64,000 bases of DNA from Polaribacter batillariae (GTDB taxonomy: Bacteria; Bacteroidota; Bacteroidia; Flavobacteriales; Flavobacteriaceae): assembly GCF_017498485.1 (NCBI RefSeq), contig NZ_CP071795.1, positions 1,240,001 to 1,304,000 of the forward strand, in the 5' to 3' direction. Position numbers and translations under genes: made by a program. This document shows positions 18,606 through 27,867 of this stretch, piece after piece. Each line of letters opens with the position of its first letter. Within the stretch, counting starts at the first letter, position 1. A model generated the notes under the pieces. It had not been told where the DNA came from, made no database searches, and worked only from the letters and a program-made list of their open reading frames with translations.

Positions 18606-19088
18606 TTAATTATTTTTTTGAATAAATTTTGCTAAATTTTCTTTGTTCATTTGTACTACAGACCAATCTTTTAAATAGGTCGCTCCTGTACTTTTATAAA
18701 AATCTATGGCGTGGGTATTCCAATCGATTACTTCCCAAGCAACTCTATTAAAACCATGGTCGTATGCATATTTTAAAACTGCAGAATACAATGCTTTTCC
18801 TGCACCAATTTTTTGTTTGCTTTTGGTAACAATTAAATCTTCTAAGTGAATTGTTTTTCCTTTCCAAGTAGAATATCGTTCGTAAAACAACGCAATTCCA
18901 ATAACTTTTAAATCTTGTTCTGCAACAAATAAATTAAATTTTGGTGGCTCCGAAAAACCGTCTCTTAATAAATCTTCTACAGTAATTTCTACAGCCTCTG
19001 GTTCTTTCTCGAAAACAGCTAACTCTGTAATTAAATCAAATACAGATTGTACATCTTTCTCTTCGCCTTTTCTTATAATAAAACTCAT
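18606..19088 (-). CDS. GNAT-family N-acetyltransferase, SSAT/thialysine-like
   Basis: A 160-residue acetyltransferase. YERYSTWKGKTIHLEDLIV and WNTHAIDFYKSTGATYL resemble spermidine/diamine and thialysine N-acetyltransferases; acetyl-CoA binding is in SKQKIGAGKALY. The substrate is probably a diamine or amino acid side chain (inference). The start is set at 19088 (MSFIIRKGEE), not 7 codons upstream, because an exact TAnnTTTG box covers the upstream ATG. Confidence 0.85.
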   Translation of the reverse strand: MSFIIRKGEEKDVQSVFDLITELAVFEKEPEAVEITVEDLLRDGFSEPPKFNLFVAEQDLKVIGIALFYERYSTWKGKTIHLEDLIVTKSKQKIGAGKALYSAVLKYAYDHGFNRVAWEVIDWNTHAIDFYKSTGATYLKDWSVVQMNKENLAKFIQKNN

Positions 19089-19106
19089 TTGTTGTAAATT
19101 TGGGGG

Positions 19107-19114
19107 CAAAGATA
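19107..19114 (-). promoter_or_regulatory. -7 box (TATCTTTG) for the GNAT gene
   Basis: Exact TAnnTTTG on the minus strand, 19 bases before the chosen ATG. It overlaps the alternative start at 19109 and argues against that start. Confidence 0.45.
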
Positions 19115-19226
19115 GTTGTTTTGTTACCTTCTAAAAATATTTAAATATTTTACACAATTAATTTCGATTTGTTTAAAAATTATCGAATTTTATAAAACAA
19201 CTTCTCTAAAAGTAGCCACGAAAACG

Positions 19227-19256
19227 TTGTAGTTTTAAAAATAAATGGCATCTTTG
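19227..19256 (+). promoter_or_regulatory. Candidate promoter of fbp
   Basis: TTG (19227-19229), 19 bases, then CATCTTTG (19249-19256): one mismatch to TAnnTTTG, correct spacing, 24 bases before the ATG. Confidence 0.5.
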
Positions 19257-19279
19257 TAACGCAAACTATATTCTTAAAA

Positions 19280-20290
19280 ATGACTGTCAAAAAACAAACT
19301 CTGGGTGAATTTATTATTGAAAATCAACATGCTTTTAAATATAGCTCAGGAGAACTTTCTAGCCTTTTAAACTCGATAAGATTGGCTGCAAAAGTGGTAA
19401 ATCACGAGGTAAACAAAGCTGGTTTAGTAGATATTATTGGAGCTTATGGCGATACCAATATTCAAGGAGAAGACCAGCAAAAATTAGACGTTTATGCAAA
19501 TAATAAATTTATACAAACTTTAACTCGAAGAAATATTGTTTGTGGCATTGCGAGTGAAGAAGAAGATCGTTTTATTAGTATTAATAGTATAGACGAAAAT
19601 CATCAAAACAAATATATTGTTTTAATAGATCCTTTAGATGGCTCTTCGAATATAGATGTAAATGTTTCTGTAGGTACTATTTTTTCGATCTACAGAAGAG
19701 TTACTCCTGTTGGAACTCCTGTTCAATTAAAAGATTTTTTACAAAAAGGAAGTGAACAGGTTGCAGCTGGTTATGTGGTTTATGGCACCTCTACCATGTT
19801 AGTTTACACTACTGGAAATGGTGTAAATGGTTTTACATTAAACCCTGCAATTGGCTCGTTTTATTTATCGCACCCAAATATGACTTTTCCAGAAGACGGA
19901 AACATTTATTCTGTAAACGAAGGAAATTATTTAGATTTTCCTTTAGGTGTAAAAAAATACATTAAATACTGCCAGGAAGAAGAAGGAGACAGACCTTATA
20001 CAAGTAGATATATTGGTTCTTTGGTTTCCGATTTTCATAGAAATATGATAAAAGGAGGTATTTATATGTACCCTAAAGGCTCTAGAAACCCAAATGGAAA
20101 GCTACGTTTGTTATACGAATGCAACCCTATCGCTTTTATTGCAGAACAAGCGAATGGAAAATCTTCTGATGGTTATACAAGAACAATGGATGTAGAACCT
20201 ACTGAATTACACCAAAGAGTGCCTTTTATTTGCGGAAGCAAAAATATGGTAGAAAAGTTAGAAGCTTTTATGAAAGAATTTGGTGAATAA
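19280..20290 (+). CDS. fbp: Class I fructose-1,6-bisphosphatase
   Basis: A 336-residue gluconeogenic phosphatase converting fructose-1,6-bisphosphate to fructose-6-phosphate. The metal-binding motif [13 protein letters not shown] is intact, as are EEEDRF and the C-terminal [35 protein letters not shown] is the substrate region. Monocistronic with its own promoter, followed by a gene remnant. Confidence 0.96.
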   Translation: MTVKKQTLGEFIIENQHAFKYSSGELSSLLNSIRLAAKVVNHEVNKAGLVDIIGAYGDTNIQGEDQQKLDVYANNKFIQTLTRRNIVCGIASEEEDRFISINSIDENHQNKYIVLIDPLDGSSNIDVNVSVGTIFSIYRRVTPVGTPVQLKDFLQKGSEQVAAGYVVYGTSTMLVYTTGNGVNGFTLNPAIGSFYLSHPNMTFPEDGNIYSVNEGNYLDFPLGVKKYIKYCQEEEGDRPYTSRYIGSLVSDFHRNMIKGGIYMYPKGSRNPNGKLRLLYECNPIAFIAEQANGKSSDGYTRTMDVEPTELHQRVPFICGSKNMVEKLEAFMKEFGE

Positions 20291-20302
20291 CACTCATTAT
20301 TG

Positions 20303-20446
20303 TTTGAAATTACTGGAAAAGAAATGGATGATTTTTTTTCTTCATATAAAGAAGAAAACGAAAGCATGGCCTTAGCTACGGTTTTTTTTATTCTGAAAGA
20401 AAAAAAGGCGATTTATTACAGGATTTTCAAATGGCAAATGGTATAA
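20303..20446 (+). pseudogene. Remnant of an unidentified gene (copy also at 27868-28268)
   Basis: About 145 bases strongly similar to part of the reverse complement of 28040-28220. The shared reading includes EITGKEMDDFF and KEENESMALAT, followed by a frameshift near a long T-run. The last 32 bases, with ACAGGATTTTCAAATGG, also occur near gldC (4796-4827). It has no start or complete frame. The parent family is not recognised. Confidence 0.6.
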
Positions 20447-20486
20447 ATACTCTTTATACTACTATAAGTTAAGAAAGCCTTAATAT

Positions 20487-20518
20487 TTTGGGAAACTGTT
20501 ACATATTGATTAAATTTA
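20487..20518 (+). promoter_or_regulatory. Candidate promoter of the superoxide dismutase gene
   Basis: TTTG (20487-20490), 20 bases, then TAAATTTA (20511-20518), one mismatch to TAnnTTTG; 37 bases before the ATG. Confidence 0.35.
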
Positions 20519-20555
20519 CATCTGAAAACTAATATTAACTTTAAAAAATAAAAAA

Positions 20556-21164
20556 ATGGCTTTCAAATTACCAGAATTAGGTTATGCTTATGATGCTTTA
20601 GAACCACATATTGATGCAAGAACGATGGAAATTCATCACACAAAACATCATAATGGATATACAACAAAATTAAACGGAGCAATAGAAGGAACCGATTTGG
20701 AAGGAAAATCTATCGAAGATATTTTAACCAATTTAGATATGAGCAATAGTGCTGTTAGAAACAATGGTGGTGGTTTTTACAATCACTCTTTATTTTGGAC
20801 AGTTATGAATCCTGAAGACAAAGGATATCTTTCTGGAGAATTAAAAGATGCTATTGAAGCTGCTTTTGGTTCAAAAGAAAAATTTATGGATGCTTTTTCG
20901 AATGCTGCCGCAACACAATTTGGTTCGGGTTGGGCTTGGTTATGTGTTCATAAAGGTGGAAAAGTAGAGGTTTGTTCTACGCCAAATCAAGACAATCCTT
21001 TAATGCCTGACGTTTCTTGTGGCGGAACACCAATTTTAGGTTTAGACGTTTGGGAACACGCTTATTACTTAAACTACCAAAATAGAAGACCAGATTATAT
21101 TGATGCTTTCTTTAAAGTAATCAATTGGAACGAAGTTGAAAAACGTTATGCTGCAGCGAAATAA
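20556..21164 (+). CDS. Fe/Mn-type superoxide dismutase
   Basis: A 202-residue enzyme dismutating superoxide to peroxide and oxygen. Metal ligands are visible: His27 (TMEIHH), His77 (GFYNHSLFW), Asp164 and His168 ([12 protein letters not shown]). The active-site Gln falls in TPNQDNPLM and Gly-rich [13 protein letters not shown] replaces the FeSOD Gln, a pattern typical of MnSOD or cambialistic enzymes rather than strict FeSOD (known from the family). No signal peptide, so cytoplasmic. Confidence 0.95.
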   Translation: MAFKLPELGYAYDALEPHIDARTMEIHHTKHHNGYTTKLNGAIEGTDLEGKSIEDILTNLDMSNSAVRNNGGGFYNHSLFWTVMNPEDKGYLSGELKDAIEAAFGSKEKFMDAFSNAAATQFGSGWAWLCVHKGGKVEVCSTPNQDNPLMPDVSCGGTPILGLDVWEHAYYLNYQNRRPDYIDAFFKVINWNEVEKRYAAAK

Positions 21165-21234
21165 ACAATGCAGTTTCTTTTTGCTTCTTAGCTTATGTTT
21201 GATGTAAGTGAAGTTTCAAAAAATTTATAAACTT

Positions 21235-21375
21235 AAAGAAGCTGTCTCGAAAGTAAATTTAGCTGTTGTTTTGAGTGAAGTCGAAAAATCTAAATTATTG
21301 AAATTCAATAAATAAGATTTTCTTCATTACAGTCGAAATAACACGTTTTAATACTTTTGAGACGGCTTCTTTTTT
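21235..21375 (-). repeat. Dispersed inverted-repeat-bounded element, copy 3 (R3), shortened
   Basis: A 141-bp copy in inverted orientation relative to R1 and R2. Ends are AAAGAAGCTGTCTCGAAAGT and ACTTTTGAGACGGCTTCTTT. The interior keeps the ATTACAGTCGAAAT part but lacks the segment carrying AAAATATATTTTGAT. It lies between convergent sod and the PurF-like gene. Confidence 0.82.
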
Positions 21376-21396
21376 TACTAAAATAAGAATTTATAT

Positions 21397-23295
21397 CTAA
21401 TAAGCCCTTTCATCATTCCCTTCAAAATAATTTATAAAGGCCTGATTTACAACACGCATACCTCCTGGAGTTGGGTAATCTCCTGTAAAATACCAATCGC
21501 CTAAATTATCTGGACACGCTTTGTGTAAATTCTCTACAGATTGATATACCACTTTAACATCTGCATTGATGTCTTTGGTTTTTAACATTTGAGCAATTTT
21601 TGCCGAAATTTCATCATCTGTAAATGGTGCATAAATTTCTTTTACAAAATTTACGATTTCTGAATCGGCTAATTTTTGTTGATCTTTACATTTATCATAC
21701 ACCTCTTTAACAATGTGCTTTTTATTATTTTCTTCTAAAAGTGCTATGGCTGCTTTAAAAGCAATAAAAGCCTCTATTCTTGCCATATCTATACCATAAC
21801 AATCTGGATATCTAATTTGTGGTGCAGAAGAAACTACCACTATTTTTTTGGGTTGCAACCTATCTAAAATCTTAATAATACTTTTCTTTAACGTTGTTCC
21901 TCTTACAATACTATCGTCTATAATTACCAAATTATCTGTTGGTTTTACAACACCGTAAGTAATGTCGTAAACATGTTCCACCAAATCGTCTCTAGAAGTA
22001 TCGTCTGCAATAAATGTTCTTAATTTGGCATCTTTTATGGCAATTTTTTCGAAACGAGGTCTTTCTGATAAAATTTCGGTAACCTTAGTTGCCGATAAGT
22101 TTTTACCTCCAGATAATATTTTTTCTGTTTTTTGTTGATTTAGCAAATCTTCTGCAGCTTCTGTCATACCATAAAAAGAAGTTTCTGCAGTATTGGGAAT
22201 ATAAGAAAAAACGGTATTGGAAATATCGCTATCAATTAATTTTAAAATTTTTGGAAACACGAGTTTCCCTAAATTTTTACGCTCTTCGTAAATATTAGCA
22301 TCACTTCCTCTAGAGAAATAAATGCGTTCGAAAGAACAAGATTTTTTTTCTCTTGGTTCTAAAACTTGCTTAATGGATGTTTTTCCGTTTTTCTTAATAA
22401 TTAATGCATGCCCTCTTTCTAGTTCTTGTACTTTATCTATAGAAACATTAAATACGGTTTGTATTACGGGTCTTTCTGAAGCAACCACTACCACTTCTTC
22501 ATCTTCATAAAAATAAGTGGGTCTAATTCCGTTAGGATCTCTTAGTACAAAAGCATCTCCATGACCTACCAAACCTGCCATGGCATAACCACCATCCCAG
22601 TTTTTAGAAGATCTTTTTAATACTTTTTTTAGACTTAAATTTTCTTCGATATACGGAGAAGCATTCTTTTTAGTAAATCCTTTTTTCTTTGCTTTTTGAT
22701 ATAATTTCGCTACTTCATCTTCTAAAAAATGACCAATTTTTTCCATAACTGTTACAGTATCTGTAAACTCTTTTGGATGTTGCCCTAACTCTACCAGTTC
22801 TTCTAACATTTGCTTAGAATTGGTCATATTAAAATTACCTGCTACAATTAAGTTTTTGTGTTTCCAATTACTTTGGCGCAAAAAAGGATGCACACTTTCG
22901 ATACTATTTTTACCAAAAGTTCCGTAACGAACGTGTCCTAAAAACAGGTTTCCAATGTAAGGCATGTTTTCTTCTTGCCAAGCAACATCGTCTTTTTTAT
23001 CTGGGTTTTGTTCTAAAACACTATTTAAACGATGGTTAATTTGCGCAAAAATATCTTGTATGGGTTGCGATTGGTTAGAACGCACTCTACTTACATATCT
23101 TGTACCTGGTAATACATTAAATTTTACGCTTGCAAAACCAGCGCCATCTTGCCCACGATTGTGCTGCTTTTCCATTAATAAATACATTTTATTTATTCCG
23201 TAAAAAGCAGAACCGTATTTATCTTTATAAAATTGTAAAGGTTTTTTTAATCGAACAAGTGCAATTCCACATTCGTGTTTAATAGCGTCACTCAT
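21397..23295 (-). CDS. PurF-like amidophosphoribosyltransferase (long Bacteroidetes form)
   Basis: A 632-residue protein with an N-terminal Ntn glutaminase and a C-terminal phosphoribosyltransferase domain. The catalytic Cys would be Cys9 (HECGIALVRL), exposed by removing an 8-residue propeptide; EKQHNRGQDGAGFAS and GHVRYGTFG are conserved glutaminase parts. The PRPP loop is VIIDDSIVRGTTLKKS. It is longer than typical PurF (about 500). Bacteroidetes often carry such a long paralogue besides a standard PurF (recalled); its exact substrate is less certain than for true PurF. Confidence 0.88.
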   Translation of the reverse strand: MSDAIKHECGIALVRLKKPLQFYKDKYGSAFYGINKMYLLMEKQHNRGQDGAGFASVKFNVLPGTRYVSRVRSNQSQPIQDIFAQINHRLNSVLEQNPDKKDDVAWQEENMPYIGNLFLGHVRYGTFGKNSIESVHPFLRQSNWKHKNLIVAGNFNMTNSKQMLEELVELGQHPKEFTDTVTVMEKIGHFLEDEVAKLYQKAKKKGFTKKNASPYIEENLSLKKVLKRSSKNWDGGYAMAGLVGHGDAFVLRDPNGIRPTYFYEDEEVVVVASERPVIQTVFNVSIDKVQELERGHALIIKKNGKTSIKQVLEPREKKSCSFERIYFSRGSDANIYEERKNLGKLVFPKILKLIDSDISNTVFSYIPNTAETSFYGMTEAAEDLLNQQKTEKILSGGKNLSATKVTEILSERPRFEKIAIKDAKLRTFIADDTSRDDLVEHVYDITYGVVKPTDNLVIIDDSIVRGTTLKKSIIKILDRLQPKKIVVVSSAPQIRYPDCYGIDMARIEAFIAFKAAIALLEENNKKHIVKEVYDKCKDQQKLADSEIVNFVKEIYAPFTDDEISAKIAQMLKTKDINADVKVVYQSVENLHKACPDNLGDWYFTGDYPTPGGMRVVNQAFINYFEGNDERAY

Positions 23296-23326
23296 TGGTA
23301 TTTGTAGTTTTTTGTTGTGTTTTTGT

Positions 23327-23357
23327 AAAAAAAAATCCGCGGTCGAAACTGCGGATT
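23327..23357 (-). terminator. Intrinsic terminator after the PfkB kinase gene
   Basis: On the minus strand AATCCGCAGTTTCGACCGC folds to a GC-rich stem, closed by GCGGATT, then a run of nine T. A very strong terminator 5 bases after the stop, which isolates the PurF-like gene. Confidence 0.85.
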
Positions 23358-23361
23358 AAAG

Positions 23362-24288
23362 TTAAGCTATTTTTATATCAAATTGTGTTAAATCTTTAAA
23401 AGCTTGCAAACGTGCTTTAACTTCTTCTTTTGTAAGTTCTTGCATGCGCTCGGTACCAAATTTCTCTACACAAAAAGAAGCCAAATTAGATCCGTAAATA
23501 ATGGCATTCTTCATATTTTCGAAAGAAATATCTTCTGTTTTTGCCAAATAGCCACAAAAACCTCCTGCAAATGTATCTCCTGCTCCTGTTGGATCGAAAA
23601 CCTCTGCCAATGGTAAAGCTGGCGCGAAAAACATTTTTCCTTTGTTAAACAGTAACGCCCCATGCTCTCCTTTTTTAATGACCACATATTTTGGCCCCAT
23701 TGTATGAATTTTCTTAGCAGCATTTACCAAAGAATATTCTCCAGAAAGTTGGCGAGCTTCTTCATCGTTAATGGCAATAACATCTACTCTTTTTAAAACG
23801 GTATGTAAATCGTCTAAAGCAATATCCATCCAAAAATTCATGGTGTCTAACACCACCAATTTGGGTCTTTTTAACATTTGGTCTAAAACAGAGGCTTGTG
23901 TTAATGGATGCAAATTACCCAACATTACAATGCCTGCATCTTTAAAACCGTCTGGAACTACTGGTGTAAAGGTTTCTAATACATTTAATTCTGTAATTAA
24001 AGTATCACGCGAATTCATATCATTGTGGTATTTTCCACTCCAAAAAAATGTTTTTCCATCTTTATCAATCTCAATTCCATCTGTATTTATTCCTTTAGAA
24101 TTCATCATCTCTAAATACGATGTAGGAAAATCTCCACCCACTACAGAAACCACGCCTGTTTCTACGCCAAATTGGCTTGCTGCCAACCCAACAAAAGTTC
24201 CAGATCCTCCTAAAATTTTATCGGTTTTTCCAAAAGGTGTTTCAATTGCGTCAAATGCAACAGTTCCAACTGCTAATAATTTACTCAT
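23362..24288 (-). CDS. PfkB-family carbohydrate/nucleoside kinase
   Basis: A 308-residue ribokinase-fold sugar kinase. N-terminal GGSGTFVGLAASQFG contains the Gly-Gly substrate motif and the C-terminal signature FDPTGAGDTFAGGF carries the catalytic Asp and anion hole. It may phosphorylate a sugar or a nucleoside such as adenosine; the sequence does not decide. Adjacent to a PurF-like gene, but a strong terminator separates them, so a shared purine role is only suggestive. Confidence 0.87.
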   Translation of the reverse strand: MSKLLAVGTVAFDAIETPFGKTDKILGGSGTFVGLAASQFGVETGVVSVVGGDFPTSYLEMMNSKGINTDGIEIDKDGKTFFWSGKYHNDMNSRDTLITELNVLETFTPVVPDGFKDAGIVMLGNLHPLTQASVLDQMLKRPKLVVLDTMNFWMDIALDDLHTVLKRVDVIAINDEEARQLSGEYSLVNAAKKIHTMGPKYVVIKKGEHGALLFNKGKMFFAPALPLAEVFDPTGAGDTFAGGFCGYLAKTEDISFENMKNAIIYGSNLASFCVEKFGTERMQELTKEEVKARLQAFKDLTQFDIKIA

Positions 24289-24303
24289 TCCTTATTTTTT
24301 GTG

Positions 24304-24311
24304 TAATTTTG
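24304..24311 (+). promoter_or_regulatory. -7 box (TAATTTTG) for the sufE operon
   Basis: Exact TAnnTTTG match 49 bases before sufE, in the divergent region with the PfkB kinase gene. No clear -33 element. Confidence 0.4.
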
Positions 24312-24342
24312 CCTTTTTTAAAAAGACTGTTCTAATACAGCG

Positions 24343-24372
24343 CAAAAATAAGTTTTAAAAATGACTATCAAA
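24343..24372 (-). promoter_or_regulatory. Promoter of the PfkB kinase gene
   Basis: Minus strand TTTG (24372-24369), 18 bases, TATTTTTG (24350-24343), an exact -7 match. Its -33 element lies inside the first codons of sufE. Confidence 0.5.
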
Positions 24373-24786
24373 GAAATACAAGAAGAAATTATTGACGAGT
24401 TTTCGATGTTCGACGATTGGATGGAGCGTTATGAATACATTATAGAACTTGGAAAATCTTTACCAATGATCGACGAAAAGTTTAAATTGGATGAAAATTT
24501 AATAAAAGGCTGTCAATCTAAAGTTTGGTTATATTCTGAATTAGAAAACGATAAAGTAAAATTTACAGCAGATAGCGATGCAATTTTAACCAAAGGAATT
24601 GTGGCATTATTATTGAGGGTGTTCTCTAAACAAAAACCAGAAGATATCTTAAAAGCCGAAACTACTTTTATAGATAAAATTGGCTTAAAAGAGCACTTAT
24701 CGCCAACAAGAGCAAATGGTTTGGTTTCTATGATTAAGCAAATAAAAATGTACGCAATTGCGCAACAAACAAAAATTCGAAATTAA
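24361..24786 (+). CDS. sufE: Cysteine desulfuration protein SufE
   Basis: A 141-residue protein that accepts persulfide sulfur from the SufS cysteine desulfurase and passes it to the SufBCD scaffold. The acceptor Cys51 is in IKGCQSKVW and the C-terminal SPTRANGL motif is conserved. First gene of a plus-strand run with a SufT-like gene, DUF2480 and DUF3078 genes. sufBCD and sufS are not in this window. Confidence 0.95.
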   Translation: MTIKEIQEEIIDEFSMFDDWMERYEYIIELGKSLPMIDEKFKLDENLIKGCQSKVWLYSELENDKVKFTADSDAILTKGIVALLLRVFSKQKPEDILKAETTFIDKIGLKEHLSPTRANGLVSMIKQIKMYAIAQQTKIRN

Positions 24787-24833
24787 ATTACAAGCTACAA
24801 GAGGTTTAAAACCCTTGTAAAATAAAAAATATA

Positions 24834-25154
24834 ATGACTGATAAAGAATTAGAAGAAATTGGAGATAAAATTGTACGTGTTTTAAAAACAATTTACGATC
24901 CAGAAATTCCTGTAGATATTTACGAACTAGGTTTAATTTACGATGTTTTTGTTTCTGAAGAAAACGATGCCAAAATTTTAATGACTTTAACTTCTCCTAA
25001 CTGCCCAGTTGCAGAATCTTTGCCTAGAGATGTAGAAGAAAAAGTAAAGTCTTTAAAAGAAATTAACGATTGCGAAGTAGAAATTACTTTCGACCCAACT
25101 TGGACACAAGAAATGATGAGCGAAGAAGCAAAGTTAGAATTAGGAATGTTGTAA
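24834..25154 (+). CDS. SufT-like MIP18/DUF59 Fe-S assembly protein
   Basis: A 106-residue protein of the DUF59/MIP18 family, which helps maturation of Fe-S proteins. Signature DPEIPVDIYELGLIYD, then LTSPNCPVAESLPRDVE with the conserved reactive Cys, and TFDPTWTQEMMSEEAKLELG at the end. Read 47 bases after sufE, which supports a joint role in the SUF pathway. Confidence 0.92.
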   Translation: MTDKELEEIGDKIVRVLKTIYDPEIPVDIYELGLIYDVFVSEENDAKILMTLTSPNCPVAESLPRDVEEKVKSLKEINDCEVEITFDPTWTQEMMSEEAKLELGML

Positions 25155-25234
25155 ATAGTTATAAATGTTGAGTTTTTAAGTGACCCGTTAAAAGTTGTAC
25201 AACTTTGAAACTTTGAAACTTTGAAATTTAAAAA

Positions 25235-25744
25235 ATGGCAGAAGAAATCATAAACAGAGTAGCGAGTAGCCAACTAAAAACGTTTGATCTAGAAGAAATT
25301 TACCCTCAAGGAGAAAGGGTTTTGTTTGATGTGAAAGATTGGTTATTTCAAGAGTTAATTTTAAAAGAAAGAGATTTTAGAGTCTTTGTAAAAAACCACA
25401 ATTGGTCTCAATATAAAAATAAGTTTGTAGCGATTACTTGTTCTGTTGATGCCATAATACCTTCTTGGGCATTTATGTTGGTCGCGACTGAATTAACACC
25501 TTTTGCAAACAAAGTAGTTATTGGTAATTTAGAGTTGTTAGAAACTGTTTTATACCAAGAATTATTACAGTTTATAGATTTTAGAGATTTTACAGACGCT
25601 CCTGTAATTATAAAAGGATGTGCCAACAAACCGATTCCAAACGCTGCATACGCATTTTTAATTGAAAAATTACAACCGATTGCAAAATCGATTATGTTTG
25701 GAGAAGCATGTTCTACAGTTCCATTGTTTAAAGCAAAAAAATAA
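25235..25744 (+). CDS. DUF2480 family protein
   Basis: A 169-residue soluble protein that I place in DUF2480, a Bacteroidetes family regularly found next to suf genes. Conserved-looking segments are FDVKDWLFQELILKERDFR, VDAIIPSWAFMLV and IIKGCANKPIPNAAYAFL. It contains three Cys (CSVDA, KGCAN, EACST). Function unknown; location suggests Fe-S assembly (inference). Confidence 0.85.
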   Translation: MAEEIINRVASSQLKTFDLEEIYPQGERVLFDVKDWLFQELILKERDFRVFVKNHNWSQYKNKFVAITCSVDAIIPSWAFMLVATELTPFANKVVIGNLELLETVLYQELLQFIDFRDFTDAPVIIKGCANKPIPNAAYAFLIEKLQPIAKSIMFGEACSTVPLFKAKK

Positions 25745-25755
25745 ATTATACAATT

Positions 25756-26646
25756 TTGTTTCATTTTAATTCTCTTTTAAAATACTTATTTCTTACGTTT
25801 TTTCTTATAATTTCTATTGCTGCAAATTGCCAACAGAAAAAAGTAGAAAAGAAAAAAGCGCCTGTACCAAAGTGGAAAATTCATGGCAGATTTACCTTTC
25901 TTTTCAATCAATCTGCATTTTCGAATTGGGCTGCTGGAGGGCAAAATACAGTTGCTGGTAATGTAAGTATTAACTACGATTTTAATTATAAAAAAAATAA
26001 ATGGAACTGGGATAGTAGATTAATAACAGGCTATGGCTTAAGTTATTTAAGTGGAAAAGGATATAGAAAAACAAACGATCGGTTCGATTTTAACTCTCTT
26101 TTAGGTTTAAAATCTTCTAAATATTGGTTTTTCTCTTATTTTACAAACATAAAAACACAATACACAAGAGGTTTCGATTATTCGAAAACACCAGAAGTAT
26201 CTGTCTCTGACTTTCTATCTCCTGCTTATTTAAGTTTTGGACCTGGAATGTTGTGGAAAAAATCGGATAATTTAAACATAAATATTGCTCCAGCGACTGC
26301 AAGACTTACCTTTGTAAACGATATGTTTTCTGGAAAATTTGGGGTAGATGAAGGAAAAAATTCAGCATTGAGTTTAGGTTTTAACTTAGCAAGTTACTAC
26401 AAAACAAATGTTATGACCAATGTTGAATTAGAAAACATTCTTACAGTTTACTCCGATTACTTAGACAAACCACAAAATATAGATTTAGAGTATCAAGCAA
26501 ACCTTCGATTTAAAGTAAATAAGAGTATTAAAATGCACATTACATTACATACCATATTCGATGATAACGCTTCTGGAAGATTTCAGTACAGAGAATTGTT
26601 TGGTTTGGGAGTTAATTATAGCTTCCACGAAAAAGTGACTTATTAA
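25756..26646 (+). CDS. DUF3078 outer-membrane-type protein A
   Basis: A 296-residue DUF3078 protein. It has an N-terminal signal (LFLTFFLIISIAANC) and then antiparallel strands rich in aromatic and Asn residues (FNQSAFSNWAAGGQNTVAG is the family hallmark), consistent with an outer-membrane beta-barrel. The start is TTG, 11 bases after the DUF2480 stop. It forms a tandem pair with the next gene and could have arisen by duplication. Function unknown. Confidence 0.87.
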   Translation: MFHFNSLLKYLFLTFFLIISIAANCQQKKVEKKKAPVPKWKIHGRFTFLFNQSAFSNWAAGGQNTVAGNVSINYDFNYKKNKWNWDSRLITGYGLSYLSGKGYRKTNDRFDFNSLLGLKSSKYWFFSYFTNIKTQYTRGFDYSKTPEVSVSDFLSPAYLSFGPGMLWKKSDNLNINIAPATARLTFVNDMFSGKFGVDEGKNSALSLGFNLASYYKTNVMTNVELENILTVYSDYLDKPQNIDLEYQANLRFKVNKSIKMHITLHTIFDDNASGRFQYRELFGLGVNYSFHEKVTY

Positions 26647-26699
26647 TTATAAAATTGTCTAACAATAAAATTAAATCAAAAATTAAAATAGAAATTAAA

Positions 26700-27629
26700 A
26701 TGAAAAAATTATCAACCCTATTATTATTTATTTTTTTAGGTTTTGCCTCAAATGCACAAACCAAAGAAGAACTAAAAGAAGAACTAGCTCCTAAAAAAGC
26801 ACAAATAGCAGAGTTACAAAAAGAAGTAAAAGCGATTCAAGCTAAAATAGATGCACTTCCAGGTTGGAGAATCGGTGCTTTTGGTACGGTAGGTGGAAGC
26901 CTTTCTGGTTTTAAAAACTGGTATTCTAGGTCTGCCCCAACTGCATCTGCAGGAAATATAGGCATTACTGTAAATGCTTTTGCAAATTTAATCGAGAAAG
27001 ATTTCTTTTGGAGAAATTCTTCTACCATAAATTTAGGTTGGGTAAAATTAGATGAAAAAGGAGTTTCTGGAGACGAAGGTTTTGATACTGCTACAGATGT
27101 TTTTACAATTACCTCTTTATACGGTAGAAGATTAAGCAAAACTTGGGCACTATCTGCTTTAGCTGAATACAGAACTACAATTATCGATAATTTTAACGAT
27201 CCTGGTTATTTAGATTTTGGTGCTGGTGCAACTTGGACACCAACAGACAACTTGGTAGTTGTTATTCACCCTGGAAACTACAATTTTGTTTTTAGCAGTG
27301 GAGAAACAGTTTTCGAATCTTCTTTGGGAGCTAAAATTGTTGCAGATTATACCGCCAAATATAACAAGTTGAGTGTAAAATCGAATTTATCTGTTTTCCA
27401 AAGTTATAAATCTTCAGATTTTTCTAACTGGACTTGGACAAACTCTTTAGGATACACTCTTTGGAAAGGAATTGGTGTAGGTTTCGAATTAGGTTTGCGT
27501 AAAAACAAACAAGAAGCTTTAGACAATTTACAAACAAGAACTAATAACCCTAACCCAGATGCAACATTTAATGATGTTGACAACAAATTACAATCTTATT
27601 ACTTATTTGGCTTGAGTTATTCTTTCTAA
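26700..27629 (+). CDS. DUF3078 outer-membrane-type protein B with coiled-coil N-terminus
   Basis: A 309-residue DUF3078-like protein. The start is set at 26700 (MKKLSTLLLFIFLGFASNAQ is a clean signal peptide), 15 codons inside the longest frame. The mature N-terminus is a short coiled coil (LAPKKAQIAELQKEVKAIQ), followed by barrel-like strands with WTPTDNLVVVIHPGNYNFVF. It lies 53 bases after its paralogue and is followed by element R4. Confidence 0.85.
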   Translation: MKKLSTLLLFIFLGFASNAQTKEELKEELAPKKAQIAELQKEVKAIQAKIDALPGWRIGAFGTVGGSLSGFKNWYSRSAPTASAGNIGITVNAFANLIEKDFFWRNSSTINLGWVKLDEKGVSGDEGFDTATDVFTITSLYGRRLSKTWALSALAEYRTTIIDNFNDPGYLDFGAGATWTPTDNLVVVIHPGNYNFVFSSGETVFESSLGAKIVADYTAKYNKLSVKSNLSVFQSYKSSDFSNWTWTNSLGYTLWKGIGVGFELGLRKNKQEALDNLQTRTNNPNPDATFNDVDNKLQSYYLFGLSYSF

Positions 27630-27649
27630 GTAATTGAATTTAAAAAATT

Positions 27650-27855
27650 AAAAGAAACTGTCGCAAAAGTAAATTTAACTGTCGTTTTTGAGCATTACTA
27701 AAATTAAAATATATTTTGATTGAAAGTAGCTAACGAAGTTATCGAAAAATCTAAAATACGGAAATTCAATAAATAAGATTTCTCCATTACAGTCGAAATG
27801 ACAAAATTACAGTCGAAATGACAAATTTTAATACTTTCGGGACAGCTTCTTTTAA
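27650..27855 (-). repeat. Dispersed inverted-repeat-bounded element, copy 4 (R4)
   Basis: A 206-bp copy in inverted orientation relative to R1, with ends AAAAGAAACTGTCGCAAAAG and CTTTCGGGACAGCTTCTTTT. Like R1 it has two ATTACAGTCGAAATGAC units in tandem. It lies between convergent DUF3078 and GH16 genes, next to a decayed gene. Confidence 0.85.
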
Positions 27856-27867
27856 TTAATACTATTT

